From Bradyrhizobium sp. NFR13 (GTDB lineage: Bacteria; Pseudomonadota; Alphaproteobacteria; Rhizobiales; Xanthobacteraceae): a stretch of DNA of 64,000 nucleotides. Made by a program: the position numbers and the translations under genes. The notes beneath the pieces were generated by a model, which saw nothing but the letters and a program-made list of their open reading frames with translations, was not told the DNA's origin and did not search any database. Location: the NCBI RefSeq assembly GCF_900114605.1, contig NZ_FOTP01000003.1:833501-897500 (forward strand), written 5' to 3'. Positions 8,420 to 17,197 of this stretch are shown here, in pieces. Positions within the stretch are counted from its first letter, which is position 1, and the number at the start of each line of letters is the position of its first letter.

Positions 8420-9661
8420 TCAGGCCGCGCTCGGCATTGCGGCGGAGACGGCATCGCGCCGCACTGGCGGCTTCACATTCATCAGCATCTGGAAGCATCC
8501 GGCGATCATTCCGATCACGACGGCGAATTGCCAGGCGCGATCATAATTGCCGAGATGCGAGAAGATCATGCCACCGCCCCAGGCGCCGAGGAAAGATCCT
8601 GCCTGATGGCTGAGGAAGGCGATGCCGGTGAGTGTCGCCATGAAGCGCAACCCGAACAGCTGCGCGACGAGGCCGTTCACCAGCGGGACCACGCCGAGCC
8701 ACAGCGATCCCAGCACGGCTGCGAAGACCATGGTCGTGGTCGGCGTCGCCGGAAAATAGAAATAAGTGGCGAGCGCCAACGAGCGAACGATGTAAATTCC
8801 GCCGAGCAAAATCTGCTTCGGATAACGGCCGCCAAGCCAGCCAAAGGCATAGGAGCCAAACACATTGAACAGCCCGACTATTGCCAGCGCGGTGGCGCCA
8901 AGCGACGCGTCGAGGCCGCAGATCGCCAGATAATTCGGCAGATGCGTGGTGATGAATACGAGCTGCAGGCCGCAGACAAAGAACGACAACGCCAGCACGA
9001 TATAACCGGAATGACCGAGTGCGGACTGCACCACTTCTCCCAAAGATTGCTGCAGCTCATCCGCCGGTGCGCGTTCGATCTTGTCAGACTGGCCAGCAAA
9101 CAGCGCAGCGGGGAGCATCACCGCAGCGAGGCCGAGAAAGCCGATCAGCGCCACTTGCCAGCCCGCCGTCGAGATCAGCGTCTGCGCCAGCGGCGACGCG
9201 ATGACGAGACCGAGCGAACCTGCAGCCGACACCGCGCCCATGGTGACGCTGCGCTTGGCGGCGGAGACGCTGCGCGAAGCTACCGTCATGGTCATGCTCG
9301 ACGCCGTGCAAGACAGTGCGAGGCCGACGCAAAGGCCGGCGCCCAGGGTGAAAACCAGCGGCGTGGTCGCGACCATCATGAAGACGAGGCCGGCCGCATA
9401 AATCAAAACGCCTGTTATCATCACGTGACGGGTGCCGAAACGATCGGCGATGGCACCGATGAAGGGCTGCGAGATGCCCCAAATCACGTTCTGCAAAGCG
9501 GTGGCCAGCGAGAAATCGGCCGTGGTGATGGCGGTGTCGCGCAGAATCGAGGGTTGAAACAGGCCGAAGCTCTGGCGCATGCCCATGGCCAGGCTGAGCA
9601 GCGTCGCCGCGCCGGCCAAAATCGCCCAGCGCTGGTATTTGGAGAGCTCCGCCTCAGTCAT
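8420..9661 (-). CDS. MFS transporter (monocarboxylate/oxalate-like)
   Basis: A 413-residue major facilitator with 12 predicted helices. The motif-A-like loop GAIADRFGTRHV lies at about residue 70, and a long central cytosolic loop at about 195-215. The N-terminal MGMRQSFGLFQPSIL resembles MFS members that carry small organic acids, but the substrate is not determinable from sequence. A palindrome in its upstream region could be its operator. Confidence 0.85.
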   Translation of the reverse strand: MTEAELSKYQRWAILAGAATLLSLAMGMRQSFGLFQPSILRDTAITTADFSLATALQNVIWGISQPFIGAIADRFGTRHVMITGVLIYAAGLVFMMVATTPLVFTLGAGLCVGLALSCTASSMTMTVASRSVSAAKRSVTMGAVSAAGSLGLVIASPLAQTLISTAGWQVALIGFLGLAAVMLPAALFAGQSDKIERAPADELQQSLGEVVQSALGHSGYIVLALSFFVCGLQLVFITTHLPNYLAICGLDASLGATALAIVGLFNVFGSYAFGWLGGRYPKQILLGGIYIVRSLALATYFYFPATPTTTMVFAAVLGSLWLGVVPLVNGLVAQLFGLRFMATLTGIAFLSHQAGSFLGAWGGGMIFSHLGNYDRAWQFAVVIGMIAGCFQMLMNVKPPVRRDAVSAAMPSAA

Positions 9662-9682
9662 TCCAACGCTTCCTTGATCCCT

Positions 9683-9695
9683 AGAATATTATTCT
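9683..9695. promoter_or_regulatory. Palindrome in the MFS/GNAT divergent region, possible operator
   Basis: AGAATATTATTCT is a perfect 6+6 inverted repeat around one base, 22 bases upstream of the MFS start codon and about 80 upstream of the divergent GNAT gene. It is AT-rich in a GC-rich genome. It faintly recalls the Irr ICE motif, but the spacing between the AGAA and TTCT arms differs, so the regulator is unknown. Confidence 0.4.
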
Positions 9696-9777
9696 CAGAT
9701 AAGCACTGGATTCGACAGGTTTACTACCCTCGGACCGACCTATAAGGGCTGCACAAAGCGCAGAGGTGGCGACCGAA

Positions 9778-10302
9778 ATGAGCATCGAAATCGAGATTGT
9801 GACCGGCGATGCCTCATGGCCGAGCGTCAAACCGCTGTTCGACCTGGTTTGGCCGCGCGAGGCGGTCGAGAAACTGCCCTGGGGACACGTGGTCTTCGCC
9901 TATCCCGAATTGCGGGTCATCGTGGAGGACGACGGACAGCCGGTCTGCCATGTCGGCCTGTATCGGCGCGAAGGCATATGGAAGGATCGCAAGACGCGGA
10001 TTGGCGGCATCGGCGGCGTTGTGACACACCCGGACTATCGCCGGCGTGGTCTGGCCAGTGTGGCCCTGACCGCAGCATTGCATACGCTGAAAGACGAACG
10101 CGCCACCGATTTTGCGCTGCTATTCTGTGAACCGCACAATCTGGATTTCTACACGCGCCGCAACTGGAAGCCGTTCATCGGCGAGGTCTATGCCGAACAG
10201 CACGGCGAGCGGGTACGCTTCGATGTCATGACCCCGCTGGTGTCCTACCTGAAGCGAGCGCCGCATGAAGGCGAGATGGACCTGTGCGGGCTGCCGTGGT
10301 GA
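9778..10302 (+). CDS. GNAT-family N-acetyltransferase
   Basis: A 174-residue GNAT-fold protein. The acetyl-CoA pyrophosphate-binding motif appears in VVTHPDYRRRGLASVAL at about residues 79-95, preceded by the beta-4 strand RIGGIGGV. The C-terminal part (FCEPHNLDFYTRRNW) fits the final GNAT helix and strand. The substrate is unknown. ATG 9778 has GAGG about ten bases upstream; a GTG at 9766 would add four residues. Confidence 0.8.
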   Translation: MSIEIEIVTGDASWPSVKPLFDLVWPREAVEKLPWGHVVFAYPELRVIVEDDGQPVCHVGLYRREGIWKDRKTRIGGIGGVVTHPDYRRRGLASVALTAALHTLKDERATDFALLFCEPHNLDFYTRRNWKPFIGEVYAEQHGERVRFDVMTPLVSYLKRAPHEGEMDLCGLPW

Positions 10303-10354
10303 CCGCCACCGGTTGACCTGAGCAAGCTGCGTCAAATTGAATCGATCATGATCA

Positions 10355-10378
10355 TTTGAGACGCTGAGTAGTCTCAAA
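10355..10378. promoter_or_regulatory. Inverted repeat between the GNAT and DUF2147 genes
   Basis: TTTGAGAC (10355-10362) and GTCTCAAA (10371-10378) form a perfect eight-base inverted repeat with an eight-base loop. It is not followed by a T run. It lies 69 bases before the DUF2147 start codon and next to the palindrome GATCATGATC (10344-10353). It could be an operator or a weak terminator for the GNAT gene. Confidence 0.35.
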
Positions 10379-10446
10379 CGCATCGCCGCGGCATTGCACA
10401 AATCCCATTTCTTGTTATGCAGACCGCCTGATCCGAGGAGACACGC

Positions 10447-10890
10447 ATGGCCGCCAGATTCACTGTTATGATCGCATTGCTGGGTGCAGTGTTCGCAGGC
10501 TCCGCTGCGCAAGCCCAATCGGGCGGCGAAGCAACGGGCGTCTGGCAGACCCAGGCCGGCGATGCGCAGGTGCGGGTCAGCAAATGCGGCACCATCCTGT
10601 GCGGCACCGTCGTCTCGCTGCGCGACAAGATCGATCCGCAGACCGGCAAGCCGCCGATCGACGACAAGAATCCCGATCCCGCGCTGGCCAAGCGCTCGAT
10701 GATCGGCATTCACCTGTTCTACGATATGCGCCCAACCGGAGCGAACACGTGGTCGGGCCGAATCTACAATGCTGATGACGGGAAGATCTATACCAGCAAC
10801 GTGGCGCTGGTCGGCCCTAACACGCTGAAGGTCGAAGGCTGCGTCGGCGCATTCTGCGGTGGCGAAAACTGGACCCGCGTCGGCCGCTGA
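10447..10890 (+). CDS. DUF2147 exported protein
   Basis: A 147-residue periplasmic protein. The signal peptide ends near SAAQAQS. The mature part carries DUF2147 hallmarks: GVWQTQAGDAQVRV at the start of the domain, the paired Cys in KCGTILCGTVV, the WSGRIYNADDGKIY strand pair and the C-terminal CVGAFCGGENWTR. These lipocalin-like barrels are common in Rhizobiales, with unknown ligand. It converges on the DUF3095 gene. Confidence 0.88.
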   Translation: MAARFTVMIALLGAVFAGSAAQAQSGGEATGVWQTQAGDAQVRVSKCGTILCGTVVSLRDKIDPQTGKPPIDDKNPDPALAKRSMIGIHLFYDMRPTGANTWSGRIYNADDGKIYTSNVALVGPNTLKVEGCVGAFCGGENWTRVGR

Positions 10891-10904
10891 TCAGGCGATC
10901 TCTT

Positions 10905-12056
10905 TCAAACTGACATAGCCTTCAATGCGGTGGCCGCCGAGGCATAGCCACCGCGCGCGCCGTCGATGAAATGTACGTGATCGCTGCGGATGGCTGACGG
11001 TGTGAAACACGTCATCATCGCAGCATCCTGGCGGTGCAGACCATAGCGCACCGTTCCTTCCGAGCCCGCCGCAACAAGACGCTGCTCCAGCGCGCGTTCG
11101 AGATCGGGCGTGCAATCCAGAATCATGCGCAGGCTGTCGTCATATTTGCGGAAATCTGAATTCTCGACCAGTTGCTGCACATAGGTCTTCGGCACGAACC
11201 CGCCGACGCTGATGCCGAAGCGCATCACGACATAGACGAACAGGGTTCGCACGAGCACCCGTATGCGAAAACGCGCCAGCGAGTTCGCTCCTCGGCCGGC
11301 CAGAATCTCATAGCCCAGCCCTGCAGGCGGCCATTTCAGCGCTGGGCCGCCGGCAGGCACGGGACGGCCCGCATTAGGACTGCGTTCGACCAGTGCGATG
11401 ATGTCTTCGATAACGCGACGAAATGCGGATGGGTCGGCTCCCGCTGCAGCCGTCACCAGCACCGACAGGATCAAACCGTGCGCCGATGGAATTTCCTCGA
11501 AACGACATGAGAGCCCGGAGAGATCGGGATAGGTCCCGACAGGTGCCGGCGTCACCGCGAATTCACCGCGCTTCATCGCGGCCTCCGCCCAGCCCAATCC
11601 GCCACCGGAAAACATCGCATAGGACACGTTCTTCGACGGACCGAAGCGCGCCACGCGCACATCCAGCCCCTGCGCACGGATGTCTTTGATCGGTACCAGG
11701 GCCACGCGCATCACAAGATCGAGATCGTGCTTCACCCAGGTCGCCGTCGCCGCCAATGCCCCGCTGGCGCGATCGAGATATTCTGGTGAGACTGCGAAGC
11801 TTGCACCATCCCCGCCGAACACGAACGGGAATTCACGGCCGTCCAGCGCATTGGTCACGGCCGCGATGACGGCAGCGCCAGCCATGTTGACAGCCTTGTA
11901 GCGCTGTTCGGCGATGGCCTTGGTGGATTCGACGATATCGGCGACGCCGACGATCCAGTCATCCGGCAGCGCCTTGTACAATGCCGGGTCCATCACCCGG
12001 TTGAATCCGTAAAATATTGAAATGCCGTCGTAAAACGCGCTGACGCCGGTCGTCAT
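10905..12056 (-). CDS. DUF3095 protein, nucleotidyl-cyclase-like N terminus
   Basis: A 383-residue cytosolic protein of the DUF3095 family. Near residue 36 the segment GVADIVESTKAIAE and then FPFVFGGDGASFAV resemble the metal-binding and substrate parts of class III cyclase/GGDEF-like folds, so a nucleotide-binding or cyclase-derived fold is likely. The C-terminal half has no motif I recognise. It is transcribed alone. Enzymatic activity is unproven. Confidence 0.75.
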   Translation of the reverse strand: MTTGVSAFYDGISIFYGFNRVMDPALYKALPDDWIVGVADIVESTKAIAEQRYKAVNMAGAAVIAAVTNALDGREFPFVFGGDGASFAVSPEYLDRASGALAATATWVKHDLDLVMRVALVPIKDIRAQGLDVRVARFGPSKNVSYAMFSGGGLGWAEAAMKRGEFAVTPAPVGTYPDLSGLSCRFEEIPSAHGLILSVLVTAAAGADPSAFRRVIEDIIALVERSPNAGRPVPAGGPALKWPPAGLGYEILAGRGANSLARFRIRVLVRTLFVYVVMRFGISVGGFVPKTYVQQLVENSDFRKYDDSLRMILDCTPDLERALEQRLVAAGSEGTVRYGLHRQDAAMMTCFTPSAIRSDHVHFIDGARGGYASAATALKAMSV

Positions 12057-12147
12057 GGTGCGAAATGATCCTGCGGCAACGTTGCGTCAACCCAATGACG
12101 CTCCTGAGACAGGACTCATAGCACGCAATTTCGACGGACGCGCGATA

Positions 12148-13449
12148 TCAGCAGTCCAAAGTCGTCTGCCGCTCCCATTCGGTGAGCTGACGGCAGTGCT
12201 CATTCCAGTCGCTGTGCTTGAGTTTGAGATAGGACCCCACGATCTCGCCGAGCTGCCCCTTCAACACTTCGGATGCTTCGAGCGCACGCAGGGCATCAAG
12301 CAGATTCAGCGGCAATTGCTTGGCCTTCTGCGCCTTCGCGCCTTCCGTATACATATTGATATCGAGGCGCGGGCCGGGATCTCGGGTGTTGGCCATCCCG
12401 TCGAGGCCGGCGGCCAACAGCGCCGCAGGCAGCAGATACGGATTGACCGCACCGTCGGGCAAACGGAATTCGAAACGGCCCGCATCTGGAATGCGGATCA
12501 TGTGGGTGCGGTTGTTGCCGCCATGGGTCACCGTGTTTGGCGACCATGTCGCGCCGGACAGCGTACGTGGCGCGTTGATGCGCTTGTAGGAATTCACCGT
12601 CGGATTGGTGATCGCGCAGATCGCTTCGGCCGAATGCACGAGGCCGCCGATGAAGTGATAGGCTGTTCTGGACAGACCCAACTCGCCGCTTTCGTCCTCG
12701 AAGACGTTCGAACCGTCCTTGGTCGACCACAGCGATGCATGTACATGACAACCGTTGCCTGTGAGGTTCGCGAAGGGCTTCGGCATGAAGGTCGCCTTAT
12801 AACCGTGCTTCTCGGCAATCGACTTCACCATGAACTTGAAGAAGGCGTGTCGATCGGCAGTTTTCAGGGCGGTATCAAACTCCCAGTTCATCTCGAACTG
12901 GCCGTTAGCGTCTTCATGATCGTTTTGATATGGCTTCCAGCCGAGCGCAATCATCGCATCGCAGATCTCCGCGACGATTTCGTAGCGCCGCATCAGGGCC
13001 TGCTGGTCGTAACATGGCTTGGCCTGCTGATCGGCCGGATCGGAAATCGCTGTGCCATCGGGCGAGATCAGAAAGTATTCGCATTCGACGCCGGTCTTGA
13101 GCTCGACGCCCCGCTCCGCAGCCTTGGCGATGAGACCTTTCAGCACCTGACGCGGATTCTGCGCCACCGGCTTGCCGCCCATATAAAGGTCGCCGGTGAC
13201 CCAGGCGACACCGGGCTTCCATGGCAGCAGCGTGAGTGTGTCCATGTCCGGCATTACCAGCACGTCGGGATCGGCCGGCGTCATGTCGAACCAGGCGGCG
13301 AAGCCGGCAAAGCCCGCGCCGGATTTCGCGACGCTATCCATCGCGGTCGCCGGCACCAGCTTGGCGCGCATCCCGCCGAATAGATCGACAAAGGCGATGA
13401 GAAAGTATTTGAGATCGTGTTGTTTGGCTAGTTCGGTCCAGGTCGTCAT
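12148..13449 (-). CDS. glnT: Type III glutamine synthetase-like (GlnT / gamma-glutamylmethylamide synthetase)
   Basis: A 433-residue member of the glutamine synthetase superfamily. Catalytic-core features are visible: ECEYFLI, the EDANGQFEMNW strand, the NGCHVHASLW loop near residue 250 and RIPDAGRFEFRLPDGAVNPYL near 325. Homologues are rhizobial GlnT and GmaS, which ligate glutamate to ammonia or methylamine. It is the last gene of a leftward glxB-C-D-glnT cluster, so the product may feed the synthase-like complex next door. ATG 13449 has GGAG six bases upstream, preferred to upstream in-frame starts. Confidence 0.88.
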   Translation of the reverse strand: MTTWTELAKQHDLKYFLIAFVDLFGGMRAKLVPATAMDSVAKSGAGFAGFAAWFDMTPADPDVLVMPDMDTLTLLPWKPGVAWVTGDLYMGGKPVAQNPRQVLKGLIAKAAERGVELKTGVECEYFLISPDGTAISDPADQQAKPCYDQQALMRRYEIVAEICDAMIALGWKPYQNDHEDANGQFEMNWEFDTALKTADRHAFFKFMVKSIAEKHGYKATFMPKPFANLTGNGCHVHASLWSTKDGSNVFEDESGELGLSRTAYHFIGGLVHSAEAICAITNPTVNSYKRINAPRTLSGATWSPNTVTHGGNNRTHMIRIPDAGRFEFRLPDGAVNPYLLPAALLAAGLDGMANTRDPGPRLDINMYTEGAKAQKAKQLPLNLLDALRALEASEVLKGQLGEIVGSYLKLKHSDWNEHCRQLTEWERQTTLDC

Positions 13450-13485
13450 TGACATCTCCGAAAGTAAACCAGCCATTATGGCCTG

Positions 13486-14817
13486 TTAGATATTGCTGCC
13501 AGGAATCCAGTTCGTTCCGGCGAGAGGCACTCTCGCCATCGCCGCCGTCTCCATTGTCAGCGCCACGAGATCTTCCGGTTCGAGATTGTGAACGTGGCTC
13601 TTGCCGCAGGCGCGTGCGATGGTCTGCGCTTCCAGTGTCATCACCGACAGATAGTTCGCGAGCTTGCGCCCGGCGATCACGGGATTGAGCCGCGCGGCCA
13701 GCAAAGGATCCTGCGTTGTGATGCCCGCGGGATCGCGGCCCTCGTGCCAGTCGTCATAGGCGCCGGCCGTAGTGCCGAGCTTCTGATATTCGGCTTCCAG
13801 TGCGGTGTCGTTATCACCGAGCGCGATCAATGCAGCCGTGCCGATCGCCACCGCATCCGCGCCGAGCGCGAGACACTTGGCCACGTCAGCTCCATTGCGG
13901 ATGCCACCGGACACGATGAGCTGCACTTTGCGATGCATGCCGAGATCCTGCAGCGCCTTCACCGCCGGCGGGATCGCGCACATGGTGGGAAGGCCAACAT
14001 TCTCGATGAACACATCTTGCGTCGCAGCCGTCCCGCCCTGCATGCCGTCGAGCACGATGGCATCGGCGCCGGATTTCACCGCGAGCGCGATATCGTAATA
14101 CGGGCGTGAGGCACCGACCTTCACGTAGATCGGGATCTGCCAGTCAGTGATCTCGCGCAGTTCCTGGATCTTGATTTCGAGATCGTCAGGCCCGGTCCAG
14201 TCCGGATGCCGGCAGGCCGAGCGCTGGTCGATGCCGACGGGCAGACGTCGCATGCCGGCGACGCGCTCGGTAATCTTCTGGCCGAGCAACATGCCACCGC
14301 CGCCGGGCTTGGCGCCCTGCCCGACCACGACCTCGATGGCATCGGCCTTGCGCAGGTCATCCGGGTTCATGCCGTAACGCGACGGCAGCACCTGATAGAC
14401 CAGCAGATCGGAATGACCACGCTCTTCCGGCGTCATGCCGCCATCGCCTGTGGTGGTGGATGTGCCGACCGCCGATGCGCCGCGGCCGAGTGCTTCCTTG
14501 GCAGGGCCGGACAGCGCACCGAAGCTCATGCCGGCGATGGTGATCGGAATCTTCAGATGGATCGGCTTCTTGGCGAAGCGCGCGCCGATGACGACATCGG
14601 TGGCGCATTTCTCGCGGTAGCCCTCCAGCGGATAACGGCTGATCGAGGCGCCGAGAAACAGCAGATCGTCGAAATGCGGCAGCTTGCGCTTGGCGCCGGC
14701 GCCGCGGATGTCATAGATGCCGGTCGCGGCCGCACGACGGATTTCCGCGATCGCAGCATCGTCGAAGGTCGCCGACTTGCGCGGCGGCGTGTGGATCCAG
14801 CGGTCTTGCGCGCTCAT
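13486..14817 (-). CDS. glxD: FMN-binding glutamate-synthase-like subunit (GlxD/MgsC)
   Basis: A 443-residue protein matching the FMN/[3Fe-4S] TIM-barrel domain of glutamate synthase large subunit, without the other domains. Visible are GMSFGALSGPAKEALGRGAS near residue 96, GEGGMTP-like GDGGMTPEERGHSDL, and the FMN-binding VSGGIRNGADVAKCLALGAD near 300. With GlxB and GlxC it should make a three-part N-methylglutamate synthase-like complex. Its ATG overlaps the glxC stop as TGATG. Confidence 0.87.
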   Translation of the reverse strand: MSAQDRWIHTPPRKSATFDDAAIAEIRRAAATGIYDIRGAGAKRKLPHFDDLLFLGASISRYPLEGYREKCATDVVIGARFAKKPIHLKIPITIAGMSFGALSGPAKEALGRGASAVGTSTTTGDGGMTPEERGHSDLLVYQVLPSRYGMNPDDLRKADAIEVVVGQGAKPGGGGMLLGQKITERVAGMRRLPVGIDQRSACRHPDWTGPDDLEIKIQELREITDWQIPIYVKVGASRPYYDIALAVKSGADAIVLDGMQGGTAATQDVFIENVGLPTMCAIPPAVKALQDLGMHRKVQLIVSGGIRNGADVAKCLALGADAVAIGTAALIALGDNDTALEAEYQKLGTTAGAYDDWHEGRDPAGITTQDPLLAARLNPVIAGRKLANYLSVMTLEAQTIARACGKSHVHNLEPEDLVALTMETAAMARVPLAGTNWIPGSNI

Positions 14818-15503
14818 CAGTACGATCCGACGTTGTCGATGTGGAAGTGATAGAGCTTTCGCGCCGAGCCATAGCGCCTGAACTCGTCGGGGCTGACGCC
14901 TTCGACGCCTGCGTCATCCAGCAGCTTCTTCAGCTCAACCTTGTGTTCGTCTCTGAGCGGCTTCTCGACGCAATCGGCGCCGAGGCTGGTGACCGTGCCG
15001 CGCACGAAGAGCTGCGCTTCATAAATGGAGTCGCCTAGCGCCTCGCCGGCATCGCCGAGCACAACGAGCTTGCCGGCCTGCGCCATGAAGGCCGAGAGAT
15101 GGCCGACCGAGCCCTTCACAACGATATCGATGCCCTTCATGGAAATGCCGCAACGCGCCGAGGCATTGCCGTCGATCACCAGCAGGCCACCATTGCCGCT
15201 GGCACCCGCCGCCTGCGAGGCGTCGCCGGTGACATGAACGCGGCCCGACATCATGTTCTCGGCCACACCCTGCCCGGCATTCCCGCGTACGGTGACGCGT
15301 GCCTGCTTGTTCATGCCGGCGCAGTAGTAACCCACATGGCCGTCAATATCGATCTCGACCGGAAAATCGAGACCAACCGCGATATTGTGCTGGCCGCGCG
15401 GATTGGTAACGGTCCAGTGCGTCTCGTTGGTGTTGGGTGTGAGTTTATGCAGTGCGCCGTTCAGCTCGCGCAGCGGCGATGAGGCGAGATCGACCGTGGG
15501 CAT
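14817..15503 (-). CDS. glxC: GXGXG-domain subunit of glutamate-synthase-like complex (GlxC/MgsB)
   Basis: A 228-residue right-handed beta-helix protein equal to the GXGXG domain of glutamate synthase. Repeating glycine-rich turns are visible, such as GNAGQGVAENM, GDASQAAGASGNGGLL and LGDAGEALGDSIY. It has a structural role between the amidotransferase and synthase subunits. The ATG overlaps the glxB stop (TGATG) and its stop overlaps the glxD start, so all three are translationally coupled. Confidence 0.87.
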   Translation of the reverse strand: MPTVDLASSPLRELNGALHKLTPNTNETHWTVTNPRGQHNIAVGLDFPVEIDIDGHVGYYCAGMNKQARVTVRGNAGQGVAENMMSGRVHVTGDASQAAGASGNGGLLVIDGNASARCGISMKGIDIVVKGSVGHLSAFMAQAGKLVVLGDAGEALGDSIYEAQLFVRGTVTSLGADCVEKPLRDEHKVELKKLLDDAGVEGVSPDEFRRYGSARKLYHFHIDNVGSY

Positions 15504-16396
15504 CAGTGCCGCTCCCACAAGTAGACTTTGGCGGGTTCGGGCTCCCAGACCTTGGCGACGTCGATGCCAGGCAAATCGACGAGCGCGCGATATTCGGTGC
15601 CGAAGGCGACCCAGCGATCGGTCTCGGCCATCACGGCCGGCTTGCAGGCGATGGGATCGCGCAACACACCGAATCCGCTCTCGGTACCGATAACGAATGT
15701 ATAGAAGCCATCCAGCGCGGAGAGTGACGAGGTCATCGCATCCTGCAGCGATGCGCCTGCCGCCATCTGCGAACTGATATAGCCCGCGGCCACTTCGGAA
15801 TCGTTTTCGGTGCGAAACGTCATGCCCTGGCGGATCAGCTCGCGGCGGACGTCATTGTGGTTCGACAGCGAGCCGTTATGCACGAGACACTGGTCCGTGC
15901 CTGTGGTGAACGGATGCGCGCCATTGGTGGTGACGGCGGACTCCGTTGCCATGCGGGTATGGCCAACGGCATGCGTGCCGCTCATTGCGCTCAAACCGAA
16001 GCGCTTCGCCACATCGGCGGGCAGACCGACTTCCTTGAACACCGCCATGCGCTTGCCGCGCGCAACCATGTCGACGTCTTTCATGCCGACGAGCGCAGCG
16101 GCGATGACCGCCTCGCGGTCCGTGGCGATGCTGATAACGGCGTGTGTGTCGTACACTTGGTACGCAATCAGCGCGCCAGCCACTTTGCCGAGCGATGCCA
16201 TCAATTCAGCGAAATCGAACGACGGGGCAGCGCGCAGTGTCAGTTTGATCTGACCGGCATCGCCGTCGCCATATATAGCAAAGCCTGCCGAGTCCGGACC
16301 GCGGTCACTGAGCGCTTCCAGCATGCCGGACAGCAGTCCGCCAAGCTCGGGCGCCAGCCTTTGATCTTTCAGAAACAGACCTGCAATGCCGCACAT
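15503..16396 (-). CDS. glxB: Class II glutamine amidotransferase subunit (GlxB/MgsA)
   Basis: A 297-residue class II (Ntn) glutamine amidotransferase. It begins MCGIAGLF, so Cys2 becomes the N-terminal nucleophile. Supporting residues lie in GHTRMATES and HNGSLSNHNDVR, as in the PurF/GltB glutaminase. It would release ammonia, or handle gamma-glutamylmethylamide, for GlxD. It is the first gene of the leftward cluster, divergent from the XRE-cupin regulator across a short 54-base gap. Confidence 0.87.
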   Translation of the reverse strand: MCGIAGLFLKDQRLAPELGGLLSGMLEALSDRGPDSAGFAIYGDGDAGQIKLTLRAAPSFDFAELMASLGKVAGALIAYQVYDTHAVISIATDREAVIAAALVGMKDVDMVARGKRMAVFKEVGLPADVAKRFGLSAMSGTHAVGHTRMATESAVTTNGAHPFTTGTDQCLVHNGSLSNHNDVRRELIRQGMTFRTENDSEVAAGYISSQMAAGASLQDAMTSSLSALDGFYTFVIGTESGFGVLRDPIACKPAVMAETDRWVAFGTEYRALVDLPGIDVAKVWEPEPAKVYLWERH

Positions 16397-16450
16397 GAGG
16401 AGCGTCTCACTCGTTGAATGCGCGTGAACCTTGCCTGAAATAAAACCGCC

Positions 16451-17194
16451 ATGTCAACCATAGAGAAAATAGTTTTCCTTACAGGAAATATCGCTACTGT
16501 CGGGAAATCGACGCATGCAGGAAACGTCCCCGTGAAAGCGAAACCGAAGAAAACCAAGTCATCGCCCGCACGACCGAAGCCGGAAGAGTTGCGCACCGGT
16601 TCGAACGCGCCACTTGAAGTCGGCGGCTCTCTTGAGTCCAAGATCGGTAATGAAGTGCGCCAGTTGCGCAAGGAACTCGAGTTGACGGTGGCCGAGCTCA
16701 GCACATCAGCGGGTATCTCCACCGGCATGCTGTCGAAGATCGAGACCGGCAGTATCTCGGCATCGCTGGGCACGCTGAATGCGCTATCGAAAGCGCTGAA
16801 TGTGCCGATCTCACGATTCTTTCGCGAGACTGAGGAAGAACGCGACTGCTCCTTTGTGAAAGCGGGCGCGGGCACCCGGATCGAACGCCGCGGCACCAAA
16901 TCCGGCCATCACTATCAATTGCTCGGCCAGTCGATCCATGGCGAGCTCGGTGTTGAGCCCTATCTGATTACGCTGAACGAAGACGCCGAGGCCTATAGCA
17001 ACTTCCGTCATGCCGGCGTCGAGATGATCTATATGCTGACCGGCAAGGTGCGTTATCGTCATGCTGACCAGACCTATCTGATGGAGCCCGGCGACACGCT
17101 GTTCTTCGACGCAGCCGCGCGGCACGGCCCGGAAGAACTGGTGAAGGCGCCTATGACGTATCTGTCTGTGATTATTTATCCGCGGCGGAGCTAG
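16451..17194 (+). CDS. XRE-family regulator with C-terminal cupin domain
   Basis: A protein of up to 247 residues. The helix-turn-helix spans about residues 67-120 (VRQLRKELELTVAELSTSAG and onward), and a small cupin barrel about residues 170-245 (LEP-type MLTGKVRYRH...MEPGDTLFFDAAARHGP). Regulators of this type sense a small ligand through the cupin. Divergence from glxB suggests it controls the glx/glnT cluster. ATG 16451 has no clear ribosome site; an in-frame GTG at 16532, with AGGAA eight bases upstream, would give 220 residues and a larger promoter region. Confidence 0.85.
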   Translation: MSTIEKIVFLTGNIATVGKSTHAGNVPVKAKPKKTKSSPARPKPEELRTGSNAPLEVGGSLESKIGNEVRQLRKELELTVAELSTSAGISTGMLSKIETGSISASLGTLNALSKALNVPISRFFRETEEERDCSFVKAGAGTRIERRGTKSGHHYQLLGQSIHGELGVEPYLITLNEDAEAYSNFRHAGVEMIYMLTGKVRYRHADQTYLMEPGDTLFFDAAARHGPEELVKAPMTYLSVIIYPRRS

Positions 17195-17197
17195 GCC

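Noticed and set aside
8528..9745. 405-codon plus-strand ORF
   Set aside because: It lies antisense to the MFS gene, is rich in Arg, Gln and His with no domain, and mirrors codon periodicity of the true gene.
12055..13383. 442-codon plus-strand ORF
   Set aside because: It is antisense to glnT, whose catalytic motifs are complete. The opposite reading has no family features.
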